Positions 26,501-36,369 of a DNA stretch of 64,000 nucleotides are shown here, in pieces (position 1 is the stretch's first letter; each line of letters begins with the position of its first letter). The translations under genes and the position numbers were made by a program. The notes beneath the pieces are model-generated. The model was not told the DNA's origin. It worked only from the letters and a program-made list of their open reading frames with translations, and searched no databases. Source of the DNA: Mytilus galloprovincialis (taxonomy: Eukaryota > Mollusca > Bivalvia > Mytilida > Mytilidae); NCBI RefSeq assembly GCF_965363235.1, contig NC_134840.1, positions 2,046,001 to 2,110,000 on the forward strand. The letters run 5' to 3'.

Positions 26501-29299
26501 AATTTACAAATTTGTCCCTCAAGACAGAATACAGACTTTTATTAACCAACTAAGTACATTATTGTCCCTCAAGACAGAATACAGACTTTTATTAACCAAC
26601 TAAGTACATTATTGTCCCTCAAGACAGAATACAGACTTTTATTAACCAACTAAGTACATTATTGCCCCTCAAGACAGAATACAGACTTTTATTAACCAAC
26701 TAAGTACATTATTGTCCCTCAAGACAGAATACAGACTTCTATTAACCAACTAAGTACATTATTGTCCCTCAAGACAGAATACAGACTTTTATTAACCAAC
26801 TAAGTACATTATTGTCCCTCAAGACAGAATACAGACTTTTATTAACCAACTAAGTACATTATTGTCCTTCAAGACAGAATACAGACTTTTATTAACCAAC
26901 TAAGTACATTATTGTCCTTCAAGACAGAATACAGACTTTTATTAACCAACTAAGTACATTATTGTCCCTCAAGACAGAATACAGACTTTTATTAACCAAC
27001 TAAGTACATTATTGTCCCTCAAGACAGAATACAGACTTTTATTAACCAACTAAGTACATTATTGCCCCTCAAGACAGAATACAGACTTCTATTAACCAAC
27101 TAAGTACATTATTGTCCCTCAAGACAGAATACAGACTTTTATTAACCAACTAAGTACATTATTGTCCCTCAAGACAGAATACAGACTTTTATTAACCAAC
27201 TAAGTACATTATTGCCCCTCAAGACATAATACAGACTTCTATTAACCAACTAAGTACATTATTGCCCCTCAAGACAGAATACAGACTTTTATTAACCAAC
27301 TAAGTACATTATTGTCCCTCAAGACAGAATACAGACTTTTATTAACCAACTAAGTACATTATTGCCCCTCAAGACAGAATACAGACTTTTATTAACCAAC
27401 TAAGTACATTATTGCCAAAAATGACTGTTTATTAAAAATTACATATTTTCTGTAATGGCCCTGTTTTTCTGTAATGGCCCTATTTTTTTCTGTAATGGCC
27501 CTGTTTTTCTGTAATGGACCTGTATTAATGCCCAGTTTGTCTGTATTAAGCCCAGTTAGGGTTTTTAATAAAGTTAATAAAATTAAGTTGTAAAGAGTAT
27601 AATACCTTTTTGTATTTTATTTAATTTAGTAACCAACATTAAAAAAACATATAAATGGATCACTGTTCATCCTGTTTTTCAACACAACTTCTTTCATCTT
27701 AATATCTCGGATATTTGGTATATTTAAAGCTTTATCATGAGTGTGAAGTACAAATTATTTTTTCAAACTAAACTGTCATTAAAAGAGAGTACATCAAGTT
27801 GGCAGCAACACATACACTTTTGTTCAGTTGGTTAATAAATGTATTAAGAAATGGGTGTTTTTATAATGGCCCTGTTATATGTCCTCGGTCAGTAATTAAG
27901 GCCTCGGATGTCTGTAATGGCCCGGGCCATTACAGACTTCCTCGACCACTATTACAGGCCTTGGACATATAACAGGGCCATTATAAAAACACCCATTCAT
28001 TAATACTATAGTAATCTATGATTATTTATTGTAATGAAGCCAAATAGATTATTGATAATTCTTAGTCTTATTTGACCGCAAGTCTTCATAATTCAGTGTG
28101 CTAGTCATTTGAGGTGGTACTATATTGATATACATGTACTCCTTTAAAAGTGCAAGTCAACACGTCAATTTTAGTAATGAGTGATAAATTCCCCTATCGG
28201 TCATAACTTGTGATTGACAAGTAACAATTGTCGTCACCACTGATATGATGTTTTGTTGTGATCATTCTTGTCTTTCTATCTAATCTAAACATATGAAATG
28301 TTATTGTTAGAAAAACGTTTGTTTAACCACAAAAACAAAACAGATTTCAAGTTTTTCTGTGTACCATGTTCTGGTGGTGTTTGTTTTTTTAGGTGATTTT
28401 TTTTTCTGATATTTTTTTCATGTTTCTCTATTTATCTTATTTTATTTTATTTATTTATTTATCATATTTTTTTTTTGGGGAGGGAGGTGTATGGCTTGAA
28501 ATTTTGTCCTTTGATTACTTTAAATTTCCGTACATCTTTAGTATTGTCTCAGTTTGTAGTACATTTATAATGTTACATTTAATTACTATATTTCATTTAT
28601 ATCCTATAAATCTTAAAATCGAGAGATATTTATTTTATTTTTCAAACGGACAATTCGAATGTATGTTTAATATGTAGTTTTGTTGATATATATTTGAATA
28701 AATGTATAATGAATTAAATAATCTGTCCTATGATATATATGATGAATAAGAACATCTTTTCTTTACATTTTCAAAATACTTGTAAAGCTGATCATTCCCC
28801 CTTTTTGGTATTACACTTGAACGAACAAGCTGTTTAAAATGGTAATTAATAATAGTGTTACATGAATGGGTCCTTACTTTGTTTACTATCGACCTGAACA
28901 TCATCAATATTAACGGTTATCTCATTTATATAAATACCGGTTGTATAATCAATTCTGTCATTGTCCTCAATTTATTTAGTCTATCACTATGATAAGTCGT
29001 CAAATAACTAATGTTATGAATATTTATTCAAAGATAATTTAATAATGTGTATGGCCATGGGTTACAGATTTTAATTAAATCTTCCAAAAGGTACCTATAT
29101 GGTTTTGGTTAAAATATTTAAAGCTTTGTTTAATGAACAAAGAAATGACAAAGCATAGAAAAATACTAATACCAGTAATTGTAGAAAAAGATACAAAATA
29201 ATAAATCTTACCAGTTACGGTTGTATTTCCTTGTACTAGAATGGAACATAAACTAATTGATACCACCAAATTATAGACAATATATTTCTTTCCCTCCAT
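10972..29299 (-). CDS. Four-exon gene: type I membrane protein with a WxxW domain and PPxY tail
   Basis: Spliced gene on the minus strand, exons 29299-29212, 15223-15144, 14499-14274 and 11531-10972. All junctions use GT/AG and keep frame (phases 1, 0, 1), giving a predicted 317 residues. Residues 1 to about 24 form a signal peptide. Residues 31-131 form a WxxW domain of the type found in gel-forming mucins and CILP (WTQWYDVDTP, then GDVET, then conserved Cys and ECR, GLECRN and YQIRFYC blocks). Residues about 143-164 are one transmembrane helix followed by a basic HRHCRKK stop-transfer. The cytoplasmic tail has two PPSY motifs (about 198-201 and 297-300), known ligands of WW domains such as those of NEDD4-type ubiquitin ligases. 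The role is inferred to be a cell-surface protein with a WW-protein partner. No named orthologue is claimed. Confidence 0.8.
11535..14270 (-). other. Gene 1 intron 3
   Basis: No coding exon seen. It holds a poly-C run at 13140-13155, a diverged tail of the ttgtctcattggcaatcat repeat at about 14035-14135, and AT-rich DNA with several 'ctgttacc' words near 12170 and 12600. Confidence 0.6.
14274..14499 (-). CDS. Gene 1 coding exon 3: cysteine-rich rest of the WxxW domain
   Basis: 226 nt, acceptor ..tttacag, donor G|gtatat. The 75 codons carry ICDE, SECR, a central NWLEF stretch, ACTKTGLECRNENQ and CRDYQIRFYC, the Cys pattern and ending seen in the second half of WxxW domains. The phase-1 end joins exon 4. 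The open frame continues upstream on the genome as intron read-through, which should not be annotated as protein. Confidence 0.85.
14605..14990 (-). repeat. Dispersed repeat, minus copy, in gene 1 intron 2
   Basis: Reading on the minus strand, the words match the repeat at 58690-59040: a tail near caagtcaggaacctga, a middle with cgtttgaatggttttacc and gggcc, a ttgaagaccata word, and an end in ccacatcttcttatatc. The 82-codon open frame inside it (14637-14885) is a by-product. Confidence 0.65.
15144..15223 (-). CDS. Gene 1 coding exon 2: start of the WxxW domain
   Basis: 80 nt, acceptor ..ctgtag and donor |gtaagt. The first two bases complete the Gly codon left by exon 1. The 26 codons read YWTQWYDVDTPRVGVGDVET and then VSAIEN. 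The W-x-x-W and the following D-x-D-x-P and GD-x-E positions are those conserved in mucin-2/CILP WxxW domains. It ends at a codon boundary. Confidence 0.85.
15378..15997 (+). mobile_element. TTAA-flanked MITE, copy 1
   Basis: 620 bp bounded by terminal inverted repeats: gggcatacgatatagtt at the left and aactgtatcgtatgccc at the right, each with TTAA outside (15374-15377 and 15998-16001). An inverted, closely similar copy lies at 30626-31241. No transposase frame is present. TTAA target duplication is characteristic of piggyBac-type transposition, so a non-autonomous piggyBac-like element is the best guess. Confidence 0.85.
18225..18835 (+). repeat. Four tandem ~155-bp units inside the composite repeat
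   Basis: Each unit carries cctaaactgttgggacc, ccaaaactcccaaaatcaat, ccttccttttgtggtcataa, aaatttcatagatttctatt and a gcttatttgggccc end. The same block, reversed, is at 39490-40110. Confidence 0.75.
18842..18880 (+). repeat. GAC trinucleotide run
   Basis: Runs of gacgac repeats broken by one gcag. The counterpart in the inverted copy (39467-39490) is shorter. Confidence 0.85.
18950..20515. other. Gene 1 intron 1 segment, no supported exon
   Basis: Contains a three-copy 26-bp repeat at about 20343-20420 (tagatcatgtattatttcta). A plus-strand open stretch near 19392-19530 with an insulin-like Cys spacing is discussed as a finding only. Confidence 0.5.
20343..20420 (+). repeat. Three-copy 26-bp tandem repeat
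   Basis: Period 26 bp, core tagatcatgtattatttcta followed by acct, three nearly identical copies. Confidence 0.85.
20521..23314. mobile_element. Possible 2.8 kb TTAA-flanked element
   Basis: Left end TTAA|agggataattcgcga, right end reading inward agggaaacttcgcaa with TTAA outside (23315-23318). The terminal match is imperfect (about 11 of 15). No transposase frame is seen; open frames at 21993-22211 and 22577-22888 are short and unrecognised. The ends are weak, so this is a moderate guess. Confidence 0.4.
23601..24273. mobile_element. MITE with 'aggagtaggtcc' terminal inverted repeats
   Basis: Left end aggagtaggtccggtaagga; right end, reversed, aggagtaggtccagtaagac. Inside is a second inverted pair (aagtggccgcatccgtgttc near 23844 and gaacacgaatgcggccactt near 24013). 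The flanks are TTAA at the left and TTCA at the right, consistent with a once-mutated TTAA duplication. No coding frame. Confidence 0.75.
24611..24690 (+). repeat. Two-copy 43-bp direct repeat carrying TGACGTCA
   Basis: Two almost identical units each contain caggtgcttgacgtcacatt and aaagtgtcaaatgataaa. TGACGTCA is the perfect palindromic CRE (CREB/ATF) site and CAGGTG is an E-box core. It lies in intron 1 of gene 1. Regulatory use is inference. Confidence 0.8.
25175..25510. mobile_element. Element rich in CACGTG palindromes
   Basis: Within about 330 bp there are five CACGTG hexamers, mostly as tcacgtgaaa, plus near-matches. Left (tctcacctcaaatgagttta) and right (inward tcatctcaaacgagcatata) ends are roughly inverted, which suggests a MITE. 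Confidence 0.55.
26512..27416 (+). repeat. 50-bp minisatellite, about 18 copies
   Basis: A very regular array with period 50. Each unit reads ttgtccctcaagacagaata then cagacttttattaaccaact then aagtacatta. Copies differ at a handful of positions (gtccctc/gcccctc/gtccttc, tttt/ttct, cagaat/cataat). The unit is not a multiple of three and carries no frame. It lies in intron 1 of gene 1. Confidence 0.95.
27450..27550 (+). repeat. Short repeats of 'tctgtaatggccctg'
   Basis: Four close copies of ctgtaatggccctg or ctgtaatggacctg, then two of ctgtatta(a)tgcccagtt type, immediately after the 50-bp array and sharing words with the palindrome at 27841-28006. Confidence 0.75.
27841..28006. repeat. Long palindrome centred on ggcccgggcc
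   Basis: Two arms of about 80 bp mirror each other around 27923/27924. The outer ~35 bp (aatgggtgtttttataatgg, ccctgttatatgtcc) and the inner ~14 bp (tctgtaatggcc) are near perfect; the middle has diverged. It would form a long hairpin in single-stranded DNA or RNA. Confidence 0.9.
28010..29210. other. Gene 1 intron 1, proximal segment
   Basis: AT-rich with no repeat array or exon recognised. A 94-codon plus-strand frame at 28393-28677 is a low-complexity hydrophobic by-product of T-rich DNA. Confidence 0.5.
29212..29299 (-). CDS. Gene 1 coding exon 1: signal peptide
   Basis: The ATG at 29299 opens 29 codons plus one base. MEGKKYIVYNLVV then a hydrophobic SISLCSILV core and a VQG-NTT cleavage-like end look like a secretory signal. 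The exon stops at G|GTAAGA, phase 1, which matches the next exon's two-base start exactly. Bases upstream are AT-rich 5' flank; a promoter was not identified. Confidence 0.75.
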
Positions 29300-30385
29300 G
29301 CTCTTTTTTTTATTGAATATGAAATCTCTTTTTGTCTTTTTCAGATATCAGGTATTTCCCTTTTGACCACGTGGTTTGGATATTACGTTACTCATTCATT
29401 TCATCATTACAATAAAGGATTTCTATTATTAGACATATTTACCTGTATGACATCATGGGTCAGCTCAGGTAAACACGTAGGGGTTATTAAACAACCGAAC
29501 TTTAAAGTTTAAATAAACATTAGGAAACTGCACCTTGGCTCTGTTGACTGGATATTACCTGTTCATTCAAATAAACTTTTCATCTTGTTTTTTTTATTAT
29601 ATGAAAAATATCATATTATCGCGGTTTAGTTTATACTTGAATATTTAATACATATTACTTCTCCTTCGAAATCGATCCGGACGTTTTAATCCAGTTTTCC
29701 AGTTCCGTCTAGTTAGAAAATTTTCACACCTCATCATTCTTGATTTTGCTTTAATAAGTGGTTTCTACCACTTGTTGGGTAATTGCTTATTATTTCCTCT
29801 TTTGTTGTTATTATCATATAATTAACTCACATAGAAGCAAATAAATCTTTGATCGAAAGTGAAAGAGTCCTATCCAAGGTCTTACAGACGGACGGTTTCG
29901 AGTATTAACATCCTAGACCTAGACCTGCTTTCTCGAAAAGGATGAACAGAGCATGATTATAATTTTTTGCTGTTTTCACTCCAATGTTTTATACTTAGAT
30001 TTGTTAATCTTCCAATGATATACTACATTATAGACATTTACTCCTCTAGCTCTTACTACTTCAACATTTGCATTACAATAAAACAAAAAGTGTGACAGTG
30101 TTGATAATTCTTGTGTTTACTTTTCTTGTAATAATGACATCCTTTTCTGAGTGGCATGCTTCATCAGTAGACCAGGATCTACTAACAATTACAAAGAACC
30201 TGCTTTTACCCCAAGATATGTTTAAAAACCGTGTTACAATACATGCTGATTTTTTTCAAACGTTTATGTTGTATTCCCTATAATTGTCTTTTCTATCCTT
30301 TGTTTTCATTTCTAGTTTTCCTTTTTGGTCATATGCATGTTACAGAGCTTGGATATTCACAAGGATGCGAAGTTTATTGAGAAGA
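29300..30385. other. Upstream flank of gene 1, nothing recognised
   Basis: Presumed promoter side of gene 1 (minus strand). No core promoter motif could be assigned, and no coding exon on either strand is supported. Confidence 0.4.
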
Positions 30386-30389
30386 TTGG

Positions 30390-30470
30390 AGCGTCACTGA
30401 TGAGTCTTAGTGAGGACGAAACGCGCGTCTGGTGTAATAAATCATAATCCTGGTACCTTTGATGACTACA
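30390..30470 (+). repeat. 'cgaaacgcgcgtctgg' dispersed repeat
   Basis: Contains gatgagtcttagtgaggacg, aaacgcgcgtctggtgta and cctggtacctttgatgac. The same motif recurs inverted at 30505-30590, 31490-31565 and 31845-31920, and in direct orientation at 42365-42420 and 52738-52790. Confidence 0.8.
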
Positions 30471-30504
30471 AGCAATAACCCACATCCACTGATATCTAGA
30501 ATAA

Positions 30505-32145
30505 ATAGTTATCAAGGGTACTCGGCTTATAATTTAATGCGCCAGACGCACGTTTCGTCTACATAAGACTCATCAGTGACGCTCAGATCAAAATAGTTAG
30601 AAAGGAAAACAAGAACACAGTTTAAGGGCATACGATACAGTTACAGGGAAGGTAATGACGTTGCTAACGTAAAATGTTATTTTCGCGACGTCAAACTATG
30701 ACATATCGGGAAAAGATGCATTGTTCGACTGATTTTTATCATTCAAACTGATTTAATTTGAAAACGAGTGCATGGACCCCTATTTTTTAAAACAGCAATT
30801 TGTTTCATTTTGCAAGGAGATTATGTGACCCAAATTTTGTAAAAACTGTAAATAGCGCAATTTTTTTAATTTTGATAAACATGCAGCAAAAAATGACGTT
30901 TCTCTTTCATGAACATTTGATAAATATAAAGTTATTTCGGAATAAAAATTGCATAATTTTTAATAATACTTATAAAATACAGAAATTACCGATTATTTAA
31001 CAAAAAACAATTTGTGTTTATCTTTTAAAACAAAAAAGTTATGTCTTTCTTTCGAAAAAGAAAATATAGACACAAATCTGAATTTTGAGCAAATATACAA
31101 AATTTCGACCTCATTTTACTCAAAAAGTAGCACATGAAGGTATATTTTTTATTACATATTTGATTTAATCAGGTAAAAAATAGCCTACATGCAAATTTTC
31201 AGCAACTTGTAAATACAGGTTCAAAACTGTATCGTATGCCCTTAAGAGCATTGATGCCCCAATATTCCAAAAAGTTCTGCAAAATACGACTAAGGTTAGA
31301 TATGCCTGGGTATAAGAAAATCCTTAGTATTTCGAATAATTTATACTTTTGCAAACAGTTAATATATAAAAATGACCATATAAATGATAATTGTGTCAAC
31401 ACCGAAATGCTGACTACTTGGCTGGTGATACCATCAGCGACGAAACGTCCACCAGCATTGGCATCGATCCAGTTGTGAAAATAGTTTTCAAAGTTACCAA
31501 GCTTAATATGATTTAATACCCCAGACGCGCGTTTTGTCTACATAAGAAACATCAGTGACGTTCAGATCAAAATAGTTAAAAACCCGAACAAGTTCCAAGT
31601 TGAAGAGCATTGATGACGGTAAAATTCAAAAAACGCCAAATACGGCTAATGTTGTGCTTGCCTAGGATAAGACAATCCTTAGTATTTCGAATAAGTCATA
31701 CTTTTTTAAACAGTAAATTTATAAAAATGACCATATAATTGATTTTCGTGTCAACAACGAAGTGCTGTCTACTGGGCTGGTGATACCATCGGGTCGAAAC
31801 GTCCACCAGCAGTGGCATCGCCGAAGTGGTGTATATAGTTATCAAAGGTATCAGGCTTATAATTTATTACGCAAGACGCGCGTTTCGTCTACATAAGACT
31901 CATCAGTGACGCTCAGTTTAAATTATTTTTTAAGCCAAACAAGTACAAAGTTGAAGAGCATTGCTGACCCAAAATTTCCAAAAATTGTGCCAAATATGGC
32001 TAAGGTTAAAAGTTGTGCCAAATATGGCTAAGGTTAAATATGCCTGTTATGAGAAAATCCTTAGTATTTCGAATAATTCATTCTATGAAAACAGTAAATT
32101 TATAAAAATGACCATATAGTTGATATTCGTGTCAACACCGAAAAA
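30505..32145 (-). repeat. Three tandem ~350-bp units, first one interrupted
   Basis: Each unit has a gcgtttcgtctacataagac word, then gttgaagagcattg, then aaatccttagtatttcgaat, then aaaatgaccatata and gtgtcaacaccgaa; units 1 and 2 also have acgtccaccagca. Anchors at 30551, 31530 and 31881 give periods of ~359 (after removing the insertion) and ~351. Unit 1 carries the TTAA MITE at 30626-31241. Confidence 0.85.
30626..31241 (-). mobile_element. TTAA-flanked MITE, copy 2 (inverted)
   Basis: 616 bp, TIRs gggcatacgatacagtt / aactgtatcgtatgccc, flanked by TTAA at 30622-30625 and 31242-31245. Its sequence matches 15378-15997 in reverse. The neighbouring tandem units lack it and read agttgaagagc where this one reads agt-TTAA-[element]-TTAA-gagc, which pins the insertion point. 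Confidence 0.9.
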
Positions 32146-32449
32146 ATCTCTAAATAAAGTATATAAATTACAAAATGATACTATTCCTTCTTAACAAATA
32201 TTGTGTCTTAGATTACTTAACATTTTAGACATTGCCTGCAAACAATTTTGAGTAAGCAGCGTATGAAAAAAGCATAGCAAACATACCAACAATAAAGACA
32301 AATCTATTGAAAGAGTAGAATAGCAAAAATACCGAATTCCGAGAAAAATTTAAACGGAAATCCCCTTAGTAAATGGCAAAATCAAAAGCTCAAACACATC
32401 TAAAGAACAGATAACAACTGTCATATAAGGCAATGTCTTATGTAGAAAA

Positions 32450-33028
32450 AGGCGGAAGTGTCTGGTTTTTTTTATAGCAAAGGCAAGAATAAATAAGTGT
32501 CTGTTTCACTGACAGTTAGCCACGGGGTTAGAAGTGTCTGTTTTCCTGACAGTTAAGACAAAAATATGAAGTGTCAGCATTACTGACAATGTAGACAGAA
32601 TATTAAAACGTGTTTTACTGACAGTATGGACAAGACTATGGTAGGTTCTGTTTTACTGGCAGTAAAATAAGAATAACGAAGTGTCTTTTACTGACAGTTA
32701 AGAATATGGAAGTCAATATTTTACTGCCAGTAAACATACGAATAAAAAAATGTTTTACTTACAGTTAGTACAACAAAATGGAAGTTTCCGTTTTACTCAA
32801 ATTACTGGCAGTAAAGACAATAATATAGAATGTTTGAATTACTGACATTAACAATAACAATATAGAAGTGTTTGTCTGTTTTACTAATAGCAAAAAGGAG
32901 AATACCGAAGGTTTTATTTTACTGTCATTAAGTCAAGAATATGGAAATACATTTAACTGAAGGAAAAGACAAGACAAATGAAGCGTTTTTTTCAACTGAC
33001 AGTGAGACGAAGATATGGAAGTGCTTGT
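32450..33028 (+). repeat. Degenerate ~40-bp minisatellite, left part
   Basis: Repeated gaagtgtctgttttactgac, agttaagacaagaatatg-like units, period about 35-45 bp with much drift. Many units contain the palindrome ttactg(a/g)cagtaa. No stable reading frame. Confidence 0.75.
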
Positions 33029-33032
33029 TTAA

Positions 33033-33757
33033 GGTAGCACAATACAAAGATTTTTCATCCCCAAATTAGACATCTTTGAACTGATGTAATTCCACTCATC
33101 CTTCTTTAAATTTTATAAATGAGGTACCAAAAGAAAGAAGAATGATTAATCTTTCAAATTGTGATAACTTCATCAAGACATAATTATTACATAATTAATT
33201 GTTATGTAATTAGTTTCTATATTGTGATGTCCATACTTGAATGAATTTAGCTTCTGTTTTATTCATAGCATCCCAAAATATTTTATAGAGTCTTGTACAA
33301 CACAGTTTGCCCTCCAAAACTGTGTCTCAGATTTTTCGTATTGTATTTCATTCTCTCATAAATCTTCAATGAGTCAATGAAGTTTGCAACTCAATTCATA
33401 AGAGATCACTAAATTCAATTGGGTATAAAATTTGTTCTATTGATGTTTTTGGAAATCTGAGACATAATTTTGGAATTCAAGCTGTGTTGTACAAGAATCT
33501 ATAAAATATTTTGGGATGCTATGAAGAGCATAGACGCTAAATTCGTTCAAGTGTGGACATCACAATATAGCAACTAATTACATTACAAGTGATTATGTAA
33601 TAATTATTTCATAATGAAATTATCACAATTTGAAAGATTAATTTCTTTCTTCTTTCTTTTGGTACCTCATTTATAAAATATAAAGAAGTATGAAATGAAT
33701 TACATCAGTTAAAAGTTATCTGATTGGGATTGAAAAAAATCTTTGTATTGTGCTACC
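33033..33757. mobile_element. 725-bp fold-back element with ~330-bp inverted arms
   Basis: Ends ggtagcacaatacaaagatt and aatctttgtattgtgctacc, with TTAA on both sides (33029-33032, 33758-33761). The inverted repeat continues inward almost to the centre near 33395, with shared blocks such as tttataaatgaggtaccaaa, ttgtgatgtcca, catcccaaaatattttatag and cttgtacaacacag. It splits the ttactgacag minisatellite. No coding frame. Confidence 0.9.
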
Positions 33758-33764
33758 TTAATTC

Positions 33765-34015
33765 ACTGACAAAAAAGATAAGAAAATAGAAGTGTCTATT
33801 TATTGCCTGTAAGACTAGTGTATCGAAGTGTTTGTTATGCTGACAATGAAAACAATAGTATCGAAGTGTTTGTTTTACTGACAATAAAGACTATGTCTTT
33901 TATACTGACAAAAAAGACAATAATATGGAAGTGTCTATTATACTGACAACAAAGACAAGAATATGGAAGTGTCAGTCCACGAGATATTAGTGTCGAATGT
34001 CTTTTTTGCCAGCAA
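33765..34015 (+). repeat. Degenerate ~40-bp minisatellite, right part
   Basis: Continuation of the array at 32450-33028 after the fold-back element: same aagtgtctattatactgaca and agacaagaatatgg words. Confidence 0.75.
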
Positions 34016-34019
34016 AAAT

Positions 34020-36155
34020 TAAATAAGACACAATATATTTATATTATTTTACGTAATCATAGTGTTTTACGTATATACATTAACACGTAAATAAATGGAT
34101 TAGAGCGATGGTTTAAACAAGTCGCGGTTATGTTGACCTGACACCAGTCACTTCCGTACATCTTGTATTATTATTCATTGCGGTGGTTTAACACAGATCA
34201 AACTTCGTGATCTTCGTAAGACATGTCAACTGAATATGTATGCACAAATAAAGTCTGGCTTGTTAAAAAATAAATCTCGGCTACTGATAGTGTATAGGGA
34301 AAATTATAGGGAGAATCCCTTTCATTAGAACCAAATCATTGTTCTAACTCATTTTGTATATAAAAAACAATTCAAAGTTATCAAACTGTACAAGCACGTG
34401 TCAAACACCTCGTGACAACTTTGATGTATTGACAACTGTAAAATGTCGACTCATCTTAATTGATTATTTTACATATCTAGAGGATTTTTCTTTAAAATGA
34501 AATTAATGATTTAACATCTTTTAATGTAATCACTTATAAAGATATGGACACTCCTGATGCATCTGTATTGATAAGAATAAATATACCCCCAAAAAAGTAA
34601 ACAAAATAGAGCGAAAATAAACTTTAGTATCAATGTAGTGATTGCACACTTTCTTGCATTGGAGAGCAAAGCTGTGTTATTAATTAAAGGGCTTTTAAAA
34701 GTTATGTATTATATATTAGTCGTCTAATCATCCTTAATCTTTTTGAAGATTATTACTTACATAACAATAGGTAATACTTGTGGCTACTTTACCTATATTA
34801 ATATGTATACCTTTAGTTTTGAACCTTTTGTAGTAAATAACGATAAATTGCAGGCCATAATTATACTCAATGTTAGATATGAAAAGAATAAAAAAAAATT
34901 CCTGTCCATCTATACCCGTACCACAAATACTGTTTAGCTTGGATTTTAAATATTTATTGTGTCCTCCTCAATCCCCCATCCTTACCAACAATGACAATGT
35001 CCATTTATTTATACACAAACAGTGGCGATTTGTTAAAATTGGAAATCTGCAACTTTAAAAGCAACATGTTTAAGCAAATGCCCCTCCCGGAAAATCAGCA
35101 TGCAAGAATTTTTGTTTATAAGACAATTGCATGTCGGCTGCAACAGGTTCATTAAGAAAATATAAGTCTAGTAAAATTTCGCTTTGCATATCAATTGTTG
35201 AAAGTCTGGTAAAAGTACTTGTTTATTTTTTCTCAAGCGTATTTGTCATTTCATCTTTATATTTTTGTAACCAGTCTCACGCTAGCAAACAATAAGCCAG
35301 AATATGTACCAAAAGTTTCTCATGTTTTCCAATTTAAATAATTTTTATTTGCATTTCCATCGTTATAGTAAATTTACGATAACATAGATAAAAGAATAAG
35401 AATAAGGATACGTATTGTCTTAAGTAAAGGCCATTGATGGGTTGCATGAAAAGGAAGACAATGCATTATGATTTGTATCCCAAAAAATGTTCAAATTATT
35501 GCAAAGCTACATATATTAATCTTCAACTAATAATCATCATGCGCATTTTATTACCGCAGTACCGCAACCATAAAATCATTGCAATAATAATCGTTATTAC
35601 GTATATTAATTTACGTTTCGACAAACTTCTAGACATGAAATAACATAGTTTCCTAGATATTTTAGGATAGACACTTTAATACTTGTGCAACGTATTGATG
35701 AATACTAACACTCGCTATTAGTAGTAAACATGTTTTTGATTCTGTTCCATAATTTTTTATTCTAAACCAATATTTCACTATTGATAATTCAACTGAAATT
35801 ATATATATGGAATCTACCAATTTACCGATTTTCCTAGCACAGCTAAGTTAGAGGACTTATTCTTTTCACCTAAAATACTCTTCATTTATTGAGAAGTGAA
35901 TTCATATTTAAAAAAAAATAATGTAAATATGCTGTGGTAAATATTCGTAAATATAAACTTTCTTTTTGACATGCTGCAGAGCTAGTGATAGATATATCTG
36001 TAATTTAAGTAAACTTTTAGTGATTTTTTCTATAATTCTTCATTTCTGTCTTAAAAAGTCCACCAGATGTAAATTTTAAAAACTGAATATTTATAACTAT
36101 TAACACATTCTAAAAGTATTTTAATTGAAATATAAAAATTATATCTTTTAATAGC
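34020..36155. other. AT-rich DNA, no gene seen
   Basis: Open frames here are short and AT-driven. No splice-supported exon or repeat family recognised. Confidence 0.5.
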
Positions 36156-36159
36156 TGGT

Positions 36160-36365
36160 CATATATGCATGGTATATAAACGTTTTCTTTGATAAATTGA
36201 CCCCATAACATTTTGTAATACAAAAATGTAATAAAATAGAATGTGTTTTTTGAAGACTTGTATTTGAACTAGAAAAAATAACGATATTATCTGCATACAT
36301 AAGACAGTCAATTCTGCTGCTATTAGGATCAACAGGATCAGGACTTTCCTCAAATGCATCCGGTT
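36160..36365 (-). mobile_element. Fossil fragment of a LINE reverse transcriptase
   Basis: In one minus-strand frame the piece reads DAFEESPDPVDPNSSRIDCL, then MYADNIVIFSSSNTSLQKTH, then a FCITKCYGVNLSKKTFIY end. This matches the RT palm segment around the (Y/F)ADD box, here altered to YADN, and the downstream 'G(L)xVNxxKTK' region. It is an isolated ~200 bp remnant. The ATG frame of 70 codons over the same DNA is a different, meaningless frame. Confidence 0.7.
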
Positions 36366-36369
36366 ATTC

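Noticed and set aside
26512..27416. CRISPR-like regular array
   Set aside because: Whole 50-bp units repeat with no unique spacers, in a eukaryotic intron; it is a minisatellite.
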